DNA of 64,000 nt. It comes from Hazenella coriacea. Its GTDB lineage: Bacteria; Bacillota; Bacilli; Thermoactinomycetales; Thermoactinomycetaceae. Below the pieces are notes generated by a model, which was given only the letters and a program-made list of their open reading frames with translations, had not been told where the DNA came from and did not search any database. How positions within the stretch are numbered: the first letter of the stretch is position 1; each line of letters opens with the position of its first letter. The stretch is from positions 310,001 through 374,000 of the forward strand of contig NZ_SMAG01000002.1 in the NCBI RefSeq assembly GCF_004341825.1. Reading direction: 5' to 3'. A program made the translations under genes and the position numbers. Below, piece after piece: positions 18,535-25,963 of the stretch.

Positions 18535-18708
18535 CGGAGGGGGACTGAGAATACTCAGAACTCCTCCACCGTTGGACGGAAGGTGCACCATGTAGGTGGC
18601 ATCCCCGTCAGGTAGTCTAACCCTTCACCAGGCCTTTGTCAGAGAACTGTGTCGGGTTAGAAAAGTCTGTAGATCGCCCTCACGATTTGATCGAGGGTAA
18701 TCTTTTTT
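18533..18708 (+). ncRNA. Structured non-coding RNA, copy 1 (unidentified)
   Basis: About 175-nt transcription unit with its own promoter and intrinsic terminator and no ORF. Predicted stems: GGCGGAGG with CCTCCACC enclosing CTGAG-AATA-CTCAG; GACGG with CCGTC enclosing TGCACC/GGTGGCA; TCTAACCC with GGGTTAGA; terminator GATCGCCCTC / GAGGGTAATC plus T6. Copy 2 shows compensating changes in several stems. No known Rfam class is recognised by eye. Confidence 0.7.
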
Positions 18709-18725
18709 GTTACATCAACAGTGAG

Positions 18726-18784
18726 GAATAAGAGTATCCCTTGAAAGAACCTTTTTAGGAATTTTTCAAGGGATACTCTTATTT
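18726..18784. terminator. Long bidirectional terminator
   Basis: AATAAGAGTATCCCTTGAAA and TTTTTCAAGGGATACTCTTATT form a nearly 20-bp stem. It ends the small minus-strand peptide gene and could also stop read-through from ncRNA copy 1. Confidence 0.75.
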
Positions 18785-18854
18785 ACCGAATCTTTCTTGG
18801 CGGAAGAGGTTGTTGATGTGTTTCCCTCTTAAAAGGAAAACGAGATTTTTTCAT
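18783..18854 (-). CDS. 23-residue basic peptide
   Basis: Small ORF MKKSRFPFKRETHQQPLPPR-KIR on the minus strand, below usual ORF cut-offs. Support: a strong ribosome-binding site (AAAGGGGGTG, 6 nt upstream), a promoter upstream, and the long terminator overlapping its stop codon. Eight Lys/Arg and four Pro; no signal or TM segment. Its leader carries TTGGACGG and TGTGTCGGG, both also present in the flanking ncRNAs. Function unknown. Confidence 0.6.
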   Translation of the reverse strand: MKKSRFPFKRETHQQPLPPRKIR

Positions 18855-18926
18855 AGCTTCACCCCCTTTCAACCAGGGGATGAGCCACCCGACACAGCAT
18901 CTGCGATCCTGCCGTCCAATAGGGAG

Positions 18927-18966
18927 TATAGTATGAACAAAAAATTCTGTCTATATATATACTTGT
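18927..18966 (-). promoter_or_regulatory. Promoter of the small peptide gene
   Basis: On the minus strand: TAGACA, 17-nt spacer, TATACT just upstream of CCCTATTGGACGG. This gives a leader of about 70 nt before the peptide ATG. Confidence 0.5.
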
Positions 18967-19164
18967 TTTAATTTAAAATAAATATACAGTAATAAAATAG
19001 ATCTAATTCAGTACGAAACAGATCATAATCTTTTGAAGAGATGTGATTTCATGTGTTTAGATGTAAATGAAGCTGTAAATCTGGAGTCGTGAGGACCGAG
19101 GAAGTAGATGAGAGCCAGAGAAAACTAACTTTAAAACTTGGATTGGATGAGTATAAGTAATTCA

Positions 19165-19200
19165 TTGAAAAAATACAAGAATATTATATAATATTCTTGG
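19165..19200 (+). promoter_or_regulatory. Promoter and palindromic operator-like site of ncRNA copy 2
   Basis: TTGAAA (19165-19170), 16-nt spacer, TATAAT (19187-19192), again centred in a 24-bp palindrome (CAAGAATATTAT / ATAATATTCTTG). Relative to copy 1 both arms changed (CACG/CGTG to CAAG/CTTG), so symmetry is conserved. Confidence 0.75.
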
Positions 19201-19373
19201 CGAAGGGGGACTGAGAATACTCAGAACCCCTCCCCCGTTGGACGGAAGGTGCACCATGTAGGTGGCATCCCCGTCGGGTAGTCTAACCCTTCACCAGGAC
19301 TTTGTGAGAGTGCAGTGTCGGGTTAGAAAAGGTTGTAGATCGCCCTCACGGTTTGGTTGAGGGTGATCTTTTT
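19199..19373 (+). ncRNA. Structured non-coding RNA, copy 2 (unidentified)
   Basis: Paralogue of the RNA at 18533-18708, about 670 bp further on and highly similar. Stem-preserving differences include AGGGG/CCCCT in the first helix and GATCGCCCTC / GAGGGTGATC in the terminator. It ends with T5 about 75 nt before the GTG of the TraD-like gene, so terminator control of that gene is also possible. Confidence 0.7.
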
Positions 19374-19448
19374 CGTTACAATCATGAGTATATAAAAATA
19401 TATATACATAAATATTTTTATATTGAAAGAAAAGTGGTGATTTAAACA

Positions 19449-19748
19449 GTGTCGAGTTATGTAGAAAAAACAAATACTGGGCCTGACCGAAAGAATGAGA
19501 TTGGGTTTATCATAAAAGTACTCTTCACTATGCTTTTTTTTATACCCGTCATTTTTGCAATAGTAATAATTGTTGCGGGAAATAGATTTAGATGGCATCC
19601 GTGGCGGCTTTTTACTGTTGGGACATTATTATTAATCTTGGCAGGTATATTTGGATATATTCAAATGTATATGTATGCTTTGTTCACAATTATAAAATTC
19701 CTACGGACCGATTTAAAAATGTTATCTGAAAAAAAATCGCCGAAGTAA
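19449..19748 (+). CDS. N-terminal membrane part of a TraD/VirD4-like ATPase (frame 1)
   Basis: 99 codons from GTG 19449 (AAGTGGTGA 9 nt upstream). Two strong TM helices (VLFTMLFFIPVIFAIVIIVAG and LFTVGTLLLILAGIFGYIQM), then a frame that stops at TAA shortly after an A8 run (about 19729-19736). A -1 shift at A_AAA_AAA continues as AEVSFDPFIQFLPNAIVDM into the ATPase frame. The two entries are therefore probably one coupling-protein-like polypeptide of about 575 residues. Confidence 0.65.
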   Translation: MSSYVEKTNTGPDRKNEIGFIIKVLFTMLFFIPVIFAIVIIVAGNRFRWHPWRLFTVGTLLLILAGIFGYIQMYMYALFTIIKFLRTDLKMLSEKKSPK

Positions 19749-19792
19749 GCTTCGATCCATTCATTCAATTTCTTCCAAATGCTATAGTAGAT

Positions 19793-21178
19793 ATGTTGCC
19801 TGCTTCCATTGGCTTTGGAATATTATTAGGAGGAATTGGTCTATGGTTGGTAATTCATAGACCTGAATTTTTGAGATTACCTCTTAAACAACCAGTCGAA
19901 AGAACCAAAGAGAAGGTACATATCAGTAGCAAAGTAAAGCTTCCAACTGTACATAATGGTGTAGCACTTGGAGTTAGTATAGATGGGTCTCCAGTTTTAC
20001 TACATGATGAAGAACTTAATATGCATGCTTTTATTTGTGGATCAACAGGTACTGGCAAAACGAATACGTTACTCGTTATATTAGAAAGTGCCATTCGGCG
20101 AGGAAAGCCTGTGATTGTTGTGGATGGTAAAGGCGATCCCGGCTTGATAAAGGATTTAGAAGAGCTATCTCAAAGATATGATCGCCGTTTTCAGAAATTC
20201 TCATATAGAGATCATACACACTATAATCCGTTTCGTCATGGTGATGCTACTGAATTAAAAGATAAGCTAGTGGCAATTGAAGAATGGTCGGAACCCTACT
20301 ATAAACGTGCAGCAGAAAGATACCTTCAATTAGTATTTCGTGTTCTAAAGCTATTAGATATGCAAATAGATTTAATAGAAGTTCAAAAAATGCTAGATAG
20401 TAAACGACTTATGCAAGCTGTTAAGAAGCTAAAGATTGATAAAGAAGAAGCAAATGATATGAAGAACTATATTAACGGGTTGGATGCAGGTCATAAAAAT
20501 GCAATTGAGGGATTAAAAGACCGTCTTGCACTTATTACAGAAAGTGATATTGGACCCTTGTTTAAAGATGATGAAGATACCATTGACTTATTAGAAGCTG
20601 TTAAAGATAAACGAGTAGTCATCATGTCTCTTTCAGGACTCAGCCACTCGTCCTTTACTCCAGCGTTAGGAGCTATGATTGTAGAGGACTTAAAAACGGT
20701 GGCAGCATCAATGGGAGCAGTAGAAAAAGAAGATTATATTTATGTCGTTTTAGATGAATTTAATTTGTTTGCAGGTGAACAAGTAGTTAATATGATTAAT
20801 AAAAGTCGATCAGCAGGATTTTGTTGCCTGATCGCTACTCAAGAACTAGCTGACTTAGCTACTGCTGGAGGACAAGAACTAGTGGCACAAGTCATAGGAA
20901 ATACGAATGTAAAGATCGTCCACCGACAAGATGTACCAAGCTCTGCGGAATATATGGCAGAAGTAGTAGGAACTAAAAAAATCTATGAAAAGACTTTAAT
21001 GACAGAGGAGTCTCTTTTGGGTAAAAGACCTACATTGAAAGGAGCAGTGAAAGAAGGAGAGGAATTTATTGTTCATCCTAACATATTGAAGAATTTAGGT
21101 AGGGGAGAAGCAGTGGTAATTAAAAAGATTCCAGAAACAACTGTCGATAAAACGAGTATTCGTTTAGCTGAATTGTAA
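19793..21178 (+). CDS. TraD/VirD4/FtsK-superfamily ATPase (type IV coupling-protein-like)
   Basis: P-loop motor of the HerA/FtsK/TraD group that pumps DNA or substrates through a membrane channel. After a further TM helix (FGILLGGIGLWLVIH): Walker A GSTGTGKTNTLL (about residue 82), VIVVDGKGDP, Walker B IYVVLDEFNLFAGE (about 317), and sensor segment CCLIATQELADLA. 461 codons from ATG 19793 without a convincing ribosome-binding site; the reading frame is open upstream to the A8 run, consistent with a frameshifted larger gene. No relaxase, VirB4 or other conjugation gene is nearby, so it is an orphan; co-function with the upstream ncRNAs is speculative. Confidence 0.8.
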   Translation: MLPASIGFGILLGGIGLWLVIHRPEFLRLPLKQPVERTKEKVHISSKVKLPTVHNGVALGVSIDGSPVLLHDEELNMHAFICGSTGTGKTNTLLVILESAIRRGKPVIVVDGKGDPGLIKDLEELSQRYDRRFQKFSYRDHTHYNPFRHGDATELKDKLVAIEEWSEPYYKRAAERYLQLVFRVLKLLDMQIDLIEVQKMLDSKRLMQAVKKLKIDKEEANDMKNYINGLDAGHKNAIEGLKDRLALITESDIGPLFKDDEDTIDLLEAVKDKRVVIMSLSGLSHSSFTPALGAMIVEDLKTVAASMGAVEKEDYIYVVLDEFNLFAGEQVVNMINKSRSAGFCCLIATQELADLATAGGQELVAQVIGNTNVKIVHRQDVPSSAEYMAEVVGTKKIYEKTLMTEESLLGKRPTLKGAVKEGEEFIVHPNILKNLGRGEAVVIKKIPETTVDKTSIRLAEL

Positions 21179-21284
21179 ATTCTTTAGATGAGTTATAGTA
21201 GTATTTATAGACTGTAGTTAGAATGACTGAAACTACAGTCTATAATATAAAATTAGGGAAAAGGGAGTTCTTTTTAGAGGATAT

Positions 21285-21578
21285 TTAGATCAGCATTAGA
21301 ATTACAATAAAGCTAATTACTCCCAGAGCGGTAAGAATTCCTTGATATATTAACTTTACCTTATCAAGTTGAAATTGTTTTACATTCATTAATTTAATGT
21401 GTGCTAATTTTTCTTTTTCTAGTTCAAACTGTTTGTCTAAATTAAGCTCTTCGAGATGAAGTTGTTCTATTTCTAATTTTATCTTCTCGAGATTAAGTTG
21501 CTCTATTTCAGATTTTATCTTTTCAAGACGAAATTGTCCCTCCTTTATATTAGGGCTGATTTTTTTTTGCTCATCCAT
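21285..21578 (-). CDS. Tail-anchored coiled-coil protein, paralogue A
   Basis: 97 aa. An N-terminal 70-residue helix of Leu/Ile/Glu/Lys heptads with internal repeats (IEQLNLEKIKLEIEQLHLEE) and one C-terminal TM helix (ILTALGVISFIVILMLI) with no lumenal tail. ATG start with AGGAGGTGG upstream. Very similar to the protein at 22071 and related to the one at 21660. No family recognised; the shape suggests a membrane-tethered oligomer. Confidence 0.7.
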   Translation of the reverse strand: MDEQKKISPNIKEGQFRLEKIKSEIEQLNLEKIKLEIEQLHLEELNLDKQFELEKEKLAHIKLMNVKQFQLDKVKLIYQGILTALGVISFIVILMLI

Positions 21579-21659
21579 AATAAACCACCTCCTATCAAAT
21601 TATAGATTGATTTTGTTAGGTTATTCATTAAGTAGAAAGGGTTAAGGGAAGGTTCGTTT

Positions 21660-21965
21660 TTATATGATATCTAGAAATATCATTAAAATTACAAAGCAGT
21701 TAATCATTATCCAAGTAGTAAGTACAAATTGAGATGTCAATCTTTTCTTTTCTACTCGAAGTCGTTTTTCATCTAATTCTTTAGTATGTATTAACTTTTC
21801 TTGATCTAGTTCCATTTTTTTTTCTAAATGGAGATTGTGGTGACGAAGTTGTTCTATTTTTAATTTGAGTATTTCGATGCGAAGCTGTCCTATTTTTAAT
21901 TTAAGTATTTCGTTGCTAAGTTGTTCTTCTTTTATACTATGGTCGATTTGCTTTTGCTCATCCAA
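21660..21965 (-). CDS. Tail-anchored coiled-coil protein, paralogue B
   Basis: About 101 aa. Same build as its neighbours: charged heptad helix (ILKLKIGQLRIEILKLKIEQ) followed by a C-terminal TM segment (FVLTTWIMINCFVILMIFL). The start is taken at TTG 21965 (LDEQKQIDHSIKEEQ) by analogy with paralogue C; GGGGGGTG lies upstream. More diverged in sequence than A and C. Unknown function. Confidence 0.65.
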   Translation of the reverse strand: MDEQKQIDHSIKEEQLSNEILKLKIGQLRIEILKLKIEQLRHHNLHLEKKMELDQEKLIHTKELDEKRLRVEKKRLTSQFVLTTWIMINCFVILMIFLDII

Positions 21966-21987
21966 AGTTGACACCCCCCATAATAAT

Positions 21988-22028
21988 TAAAGCCAGCTCT
22001 AAGAAGTGGGGTTTGGGAGACTTACACT
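21988..22028 (+). repeat. Degenerate copy of an sRNA hairpin
   Basis: CTAAGAAGTG-GGGTTTGGGAGACTTA-CACTATTTAG matches the second hairpin of the sRNA at 22526. The 16-nt loop is identical, but two or three stem mismatches and missing promoter and terminator suggest a remnant. Confidence 0.6.
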
Positions 22029-22070
22029 ATTTAGGTCTACAGGGGAAAAGGGAGTTCTTTTAGAAGATAT

Positions 22071-22364
22071 TTAGATTAGCATTAGAGTTACAATAAATCC
22101 AAACACTCCCAGAGCAGTAAGAATGCCTTGATAAGTTAACTTTGCTTGATCAAGTTGAAATTGTTTTTCATTCATTAATACAGTATGTGCAAATTCTTCT
22201 TTTTCAAGTTCAACCTGTTTTTGAAAATTAAGTTCCTTTAGATGAAGTTGTTTTCTTTCTAACTTTATTTTTTCGAGATCAAGTTGCTCTATTTCAGATT
22301 GTATCTTTTCACGACGAAGTTGTTCTTCTTTTATATTAAGGTCGATTTGTTTTTGTTCATCCAA
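22071..22364 (-). CDS. Tail-anchored coiled-coil protein, paralogue C
   Basis: 97 aa, near-duplicate of paralogue A (about two thirds identical by eye): IEQLDLEKIKLERKQLHLKE heptads and C-terminal TM ILTALGVFGFIVTLMLI. TTG start at 22364 with GGGGGTGG upstream. The A/C pair and the repeated hairpin around them indicate local tandem duplication. Confidence 0.7.
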   Translation of the reverse strand: MDEQKQIDLNIKEEQLRREKIQSEIEQLDLEKIKLERKQLHLKELNFQKQVELEKEEFAHTVLMNEKQFQLDQAKLTYQGILTALGVFGFIVTLMLI

Positions 22365-22490
22365 AGTTGACCACCCCCATTATAATATAAGATTGACTTT
22401 AGGTAATTAAAGAAAACGAGAGTAAGAAGTTAAATTTAAAAAGGTATTCACCTAGAACCTATTTTATCAATTTTAACACTATTCAACCAG

Positions 22491-22519
22491 TGGACATTAT
22501 TAATTAATTGTTGTATAAT
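22491..22519 (+). promoter_or_regulatory. Sigma-A promoter of an sRNA
   Basis: TGGACA (22491-22496), 17-nt spacer, TATAAT (22514-22519). Confidence 0.75.
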
Positions 22520-22525
22520 TAATGT

Positions 22526-22641
22526 TGTCACTAACTAAGTGACCAGCTCTAAATAGTGGGGTTTGGGAGACTTACACTATTTAGATCATAACCAGAGTAC
22601 CAGTACTCAAAAATACCTAGGCTTTTGCCTAGGTATTTTTG
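22526..22641 (+). ncRNA. Multi-hairpin small RNA, about 115 nt (unidentified)
   Basis: Own promoter, no ORF, four clear stem-loops: GTCAC-TAACTAA-GTGAC (22527-22543); CTAAATAGTG-16 nt-CACTATTTAG (22549-22584); GAGTA-CCAG-TACTC (22595-22608); and terminator ATACCTAGGC-TTTT-GCCTAGGTAT plus T-run. The purine-rich loop GGGTTTGGGAGACTTA is conserved in the degenerate copy at 21988, so it may be the functional seed. Transcribed opposite to the flanking coiled-coil genes. Confidence 0.75.
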
Positions 22642-22731
22642 TTTTATGTAAAGGTAATGAGTCTAATCTTCATTGGGGTTCTTGAAGACGCTAGGCATCT
22701 TCAAGAACATTAACATACCAGATTAGGGAGA

Positions 22732-23094
22732 CTACATCATCAATCTAATCATAACCACAGTACCAGTACCAATAATGGTACTGATTATCCCAAGCAAACC
22801 CAACCAAAACTTTATCTTGAGTTTTTTACGATCTTGCTTTTTCCGATGTCGCAACTTACGGTACTCCAGAACCAGTTTTTCATGATCCTGCTTTTCCCGA
22901 TGTCGCAACTCCATAAGCTTCAACTCTTTTTCATGTCGCAACTTATGGTACTCAAGAACCAGTTTTTCATGATCCTGCTTTTCTTGATGTCGCAACTCCA
23001 AAAGTTTCAACTCTTTTTCATGTTTTAGCTTATGGTACTCAAGAACCAGTTTCTCATGGTCGATGTTGTTGTGACTGTTGTTAGACTTAGACAT
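22732..23094 (-). CDS. Tail-anchored coiled-coil protein with three internal repeats (D)
   Basis: 120 aa. Three consecutive copies of a roughly 25-29-residue unit starting DHEKLVLEYHKL and including LRHEKELKLMELRH, the last copy shortened, then a basic stretch (KKQDRKKLKIK) and a C-terminal TM helix (WLGLLGIISTIIGTGTVVMI). The corresponding DNA (about 22850-23060) is a tandem repeat. Strong AGGAGGTGAGG-like site before ATG 23094. It shares architecture, but not clear sequence, with paralogues A-C. Unknown function. Confidence 0.7.
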   Translation of the reverse strand: MSKSNNSHNNIDHEKLVLEYHKLKHEKELKLLELRHQEKQDHEKLVLEYHKLRHEKELKLMELRHREKQDHEKLVLEYRKLRHRKKQDRKKLKIKFWLGLLGIISTIIGTGTVVMIRLMM

Positions 23095-23099
23095 TACCT

Positions 23100-23552
23100 C
23101 ACCTCCTCCCCCCTATACCAAACTGTAAAATGACTATCTGGTATAGAGCGAAGGAGGTGAGTGATGATATATAGAGTCCCATCTGTATGTCAAAATGAGG
23201 TATAAACCTCATTACTAATATACCAAAAAAAATATATCTTTCAAGCATTAATATAATTTAATTTCATAGAATAAATGAATAAGATATAGAAATATAAATA
23301 GAATAATAATGGAATAAAACTGGGAATAGTAAAACAAGTAGACAAAATTAGTTTTTACTATTCTGAGATTGTCAGGTATAGATTTTAGAAGAAGTTAACA
23401 AAGACTAAGATCTGTAAGTATGTATTTATACTTTTTATGAGGGAGTTTTTTATCTTACAGTTACTGGTTAATAGATCATGAAATTAAAATAAGGAATGTT
23501 TGCAAATTAACTTAATTTAAATTTAGTAACCAAACAAAGGAAGAGAAATTCC
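23100..23552. other. AT-rich intergenic region, no gene seen
   Basis: Between divergent genes. A CTATACCA / TGGTATAG inverted repeat lies around 23112-23146. Several AT runs could hold promoters, but none stands out. Confidence 0.3.
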
Positions 23553-24059
23553 ATGGAAATCAAAGAGATTCAAGACCACTTAGATAACATCAGAACATCC
23601 AAAGATCTATGGAATGAATTTGCATATGTGAAAAATGAGGAAGCCTATTTTGAAGATGAAAACTACCTAAAAAGATATGCTCTGGCGATCGAACTTCAGT
23701 ATCATTGGACTCCAGATGATCAAGAGCTTGTCAGATTTTTAATGAAAAACGAAGTGGAGAGCCAGTGGTATGATGGTTGGCAAGGGATTGGTCCATCACT
23801 GGTCTTGATCTCCTACTTACTTACGAAATCTAAAAATCCCGAAAATGTTTGGCTATTTGAAGAAGCCAAATGGGCTAATTTTGATACCTATTGTGGATAT
23901 GATAGTGAATTTATATTTTCAGCGGGTGTAGCAGCTACATGTAAATATCTCGAAAATCATGAGATCTCTGAAGAGGATCATCCATATCTATTTAAAATGA
24001 AAGATGAACTTCAGACGATCTATACAGAAAAAGAGATTGATGAATTTTTAAAAGAATGA
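23553..24059 (+). CDS. Uncharacterised acidic cytoplasmic protein
   Basis: 168 aa, acidic and mostly helical, no signal or TM segment (MEIKEIQDHLDNIRTSKDLW; VESQWYDGWQGIGPSLVLIS). AAAGGAAG lies about 10 nt before ATG. Its last codons overlap the next gene in ATGA, so the pair is translationally coupled. Size and acidity resemble immunity-type proteins of polymorphic toxin loci, but no toxin is adjacent and no family was recognised. Confidence 0.7.
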   Translation: MEIKEIQDHLDNIRTSKDLWNEFAYVKNEEAYFEDENYLKRYALAIELQYHWTPDDQELVRFLMKNEVESQWYDGWQGIGPSLVLISYLLTKSKNPENVWLFEEAKWANFDTYCGYDSEFIFSAGVAATCKYLENHEISEEDHPYLFKMKDELQTIYTEKEIDEFLKE

Positions 24060-24643
24060 ACAAAACATTTCCTTCTAAAATCGAAGGTCAAGATCTAATG
24101 ACCTTATTTGAGAGAGCCGTTGATTTTGGAGAGCGAGAGGAAGGTGAAAAAATATTTGAGTTACTGGAGAAGAGTGGGAAATCAAATGCTCAATACCTTT
24201 CTTCTTGCGCCGGGGATCTTAAAAATTATGATAAGGCCATTCACTATCAGATTGAACATATTAAAAGTGTAGATGATCCATGGAGAAAGACCTTTTCGGT
24301 TCATCATCTTGCAGAGTTGTATGGTTTAAATGGTGATTATATCAAGGTATGGGAAACGGCGAATCAATGGTATATGTTACTTGATGAAGAAGACCAAACA
24401 AATCAATTAGAAACTTGGTTTGATATCAGTCTGGGACTTTTTGAGAAAAATAAAAGAAAACTTGCTCTGAGAAGCTTTCGAAAAGGGGAAAAGCTACTGA
24501 AAAGAGCCAATCCAAGTCTCAATCTTCTTGAAAAAGTGAATTTTTGTTGCGAGAAGCTTAATCTCCCCAACAAACAAAAGAACTATTACAGAAGATTGAT
24601 GGAAGAGAAGCAAAAAAGAATACAAGAGGAGTTTGGGGACTAA
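24056..24643 (+). CDS. TPR-like helical protein
   Basis: 195 aa. Repeated helix pairs of tetratricopeptide character (KSNAQYLSSCAGDLKNYDKA; FSVHHLAELYGLNGDYIKVW; FDISLGLFEKNKRKLALRSF). Probably a protein-protein interaction partner of the coupled upstream gene. No enzyme motif. Starts within the stop of the preceding gene (ATGA). Confidence 0.7.
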   Translation: MNKTFPSKIEGQDLMTLFERAVDFGEREEGEKIFELLEKSGKSNAQYLSSCAGDLKNYDKAIHYQIEHIKSVDDPWRKTFSVHHLAELYGLNGDYIKVWETANQWYMLLDEEDQTNQLETWFDISLGLFEKNKRKLALRSFRKGEKLLKRANPSLNLLEKVNFCCEKLNLPNKQKNYYRRLMEEKQKRIQEEFGD

Positions 24644-24776
24644 AGGGTGATGGTTGAAGTTACTTTCATAATTATAAAGATTCTGAGTCTAAAGCATCTA
24701 ATAAAGAAGAATAAAATGACCATACCTTACAGGATGGTCATTTCTCATATAAATAGACATCAAGGAGACCACCTCA

Positions 24777-25529
24777 ATGAATCAAAATGTAGGAAAATTT
24801 ATCCATCCCCTAGCTTTCGGGCTCATCGGGTTGATCTTTTATCAAGGTGAGAGAGCGATGTTCACGATGATTGCCGTGGGGGTTCTAATCGGTTGGTCTA
24901 TAGATGAATGTCTCCATCATTTAGAGAGTAAGAATATCTTCCGGACTCCAACCCTTTTGAATTATAAATGGGTAAAAGCAATCATTTCTATACCCATCAT
25001 GCTCTTTTCGATTCTAGCTAGTTTGGGTGTTATGTTTACCATGTTTCTACATCTAATTGCTGAAGATCGATTGATTAAGGAGATCTTTTCTCCTGATGGT
25101 GCTTATACGATTCAGATCTATGAGCCTGTTGGAATGATGCCTGATTACTCCAGCTATGTAGATGTCGTGTTTAACGATGAGTTACGTGATTCAAGAAGAA
25201 TCTATTGGCAAGGGTATAGTCAGGATTTGAATGTAGTTTGGGTAAGTGAAGATATGGTAGATGTGAATGGAAGAAAGTTAAATGTATACAAGGATGCTTA
25301 TAAAGAGAGCGGAGAGGATATTCCAGACTCTACACCTGAACCTCCCTTCTTTTCAGGATTTCATTATTCGGGTCAAAGCCCACATTGGAATGTTACTCTT
25401 TCTCCAGATGGGGAGGATGATTATAAAAATATAAAGCTTGAATATAGAGGAACAGATCCAGAAACTGTCCAAAATGTGCATCTTAACTTTAAACTAAGTG
25501 TTGTGCACCGATTTCTAGTGTTATTATAA
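24777..25529 (+). CDS. Membrane protein with DUF5412-like C-terminal domain
   Basis: 250 aa. N-terminal hydrophobic segments (LAFGLIGLIFYQ; MFTMIAVGVLIGW; AIISIPIMLFSILASLGVMF). An extracytoplasmic beta-rich domain follows (IFSPDGAYTIQIYEPVG; VVFNDELRDSRRIYWQG; DLNVVWVSEDMVDVNGRKLN), resembling DUF5412 proteins of Bacillales. AAGGAG lies about 10 nt before ATG. Function unknown. Confidence 0.65.
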   Translation: MNQNVGKFIHPLAFGLIGLIFYQGERAMFTMIAVGVLIGWSIDECLHHLESKNIFRTPTLLNYKWVKAIISIPIMLFSILASLGVMFTMFLHLIAEDRLIKEIFSPDGAYTIQIYEPVGMMPDYSSYVDVVFNDELRDSRRIYWQGYSQDLNVVWVSEDMVDVNGRKLNVYKDAYKESGEDIPDSTPEPPFFSGFHYSGQSPHWNVTLSPDGEDDYKNIKLEYRGTDPETVQNVHLNFKLSVVHRFLVLL

Positions 25530-25963
25530 TCCCATCTTATGGTGTAACCCTTTATGAAAAAGGTCCTAGTAATCAGATCGACCAGACAGATGATAGGATA
25601 ACCATTTCCATTTAACTTGAGGTAGGGGCTTGGATGTTTACCACTACTTAACTTACGCCAGTCCTTACAATAGCTTCACAAATTTCTAGGTGATGTGGAA
25701 AGGCTTCTAATGATTATCCGTCAGTATCAAAAATTGAATAAATAATCTTCCATTGATTGCGTGGTTTGCATAGTATTCTTTTTTTGTAGAGACTGTTCCC
25801 CTGGCATTGATCGGCTTCAATGATTGTACTTCGAACAAAGTTGCTTCCTCCTATAATAATGGACAATGATTATATGTGCTTGGTCCATCTGATCTCCTTC
25901 TATGTTGTCTCTTATTTGAATCATCATCTTCAGTACATACTAAAAATAAAAAGGTAGCGATGA
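25530..25963. other. Intergenic with weak coding trace
   Basis: No intact gene. On the minus strand, around 25720-25850, an open stretch reads RSTIIEADQCQGNSLYKKR-ILCKPRNQW and stops. It may be a decayed gene fragment of unknown origin. Confidence 0.3.

Noticed and set aside
18533-19373. ncRNA pair considered as TPP riboswitch (CTGAGAATAC motif), SRP RNA, 6S RNA or RNase P RNA
   Set aside because: Only the short CTGAGA stretch resembles the thi-box; the remaining conserved TPP, SRP, 6S and RNase P elements are absent.
18498-19448. ncRNA pair considered as a retron msr/msd
   Set aside because: No reverse transcriptase gene in the window.
22732-23094. Tandem DNA repeat considered as a CRISPR array
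   Set aside because: The repeats are in frame inside a coiled-coil gene, have no unique spacers, and no cas gene is present.
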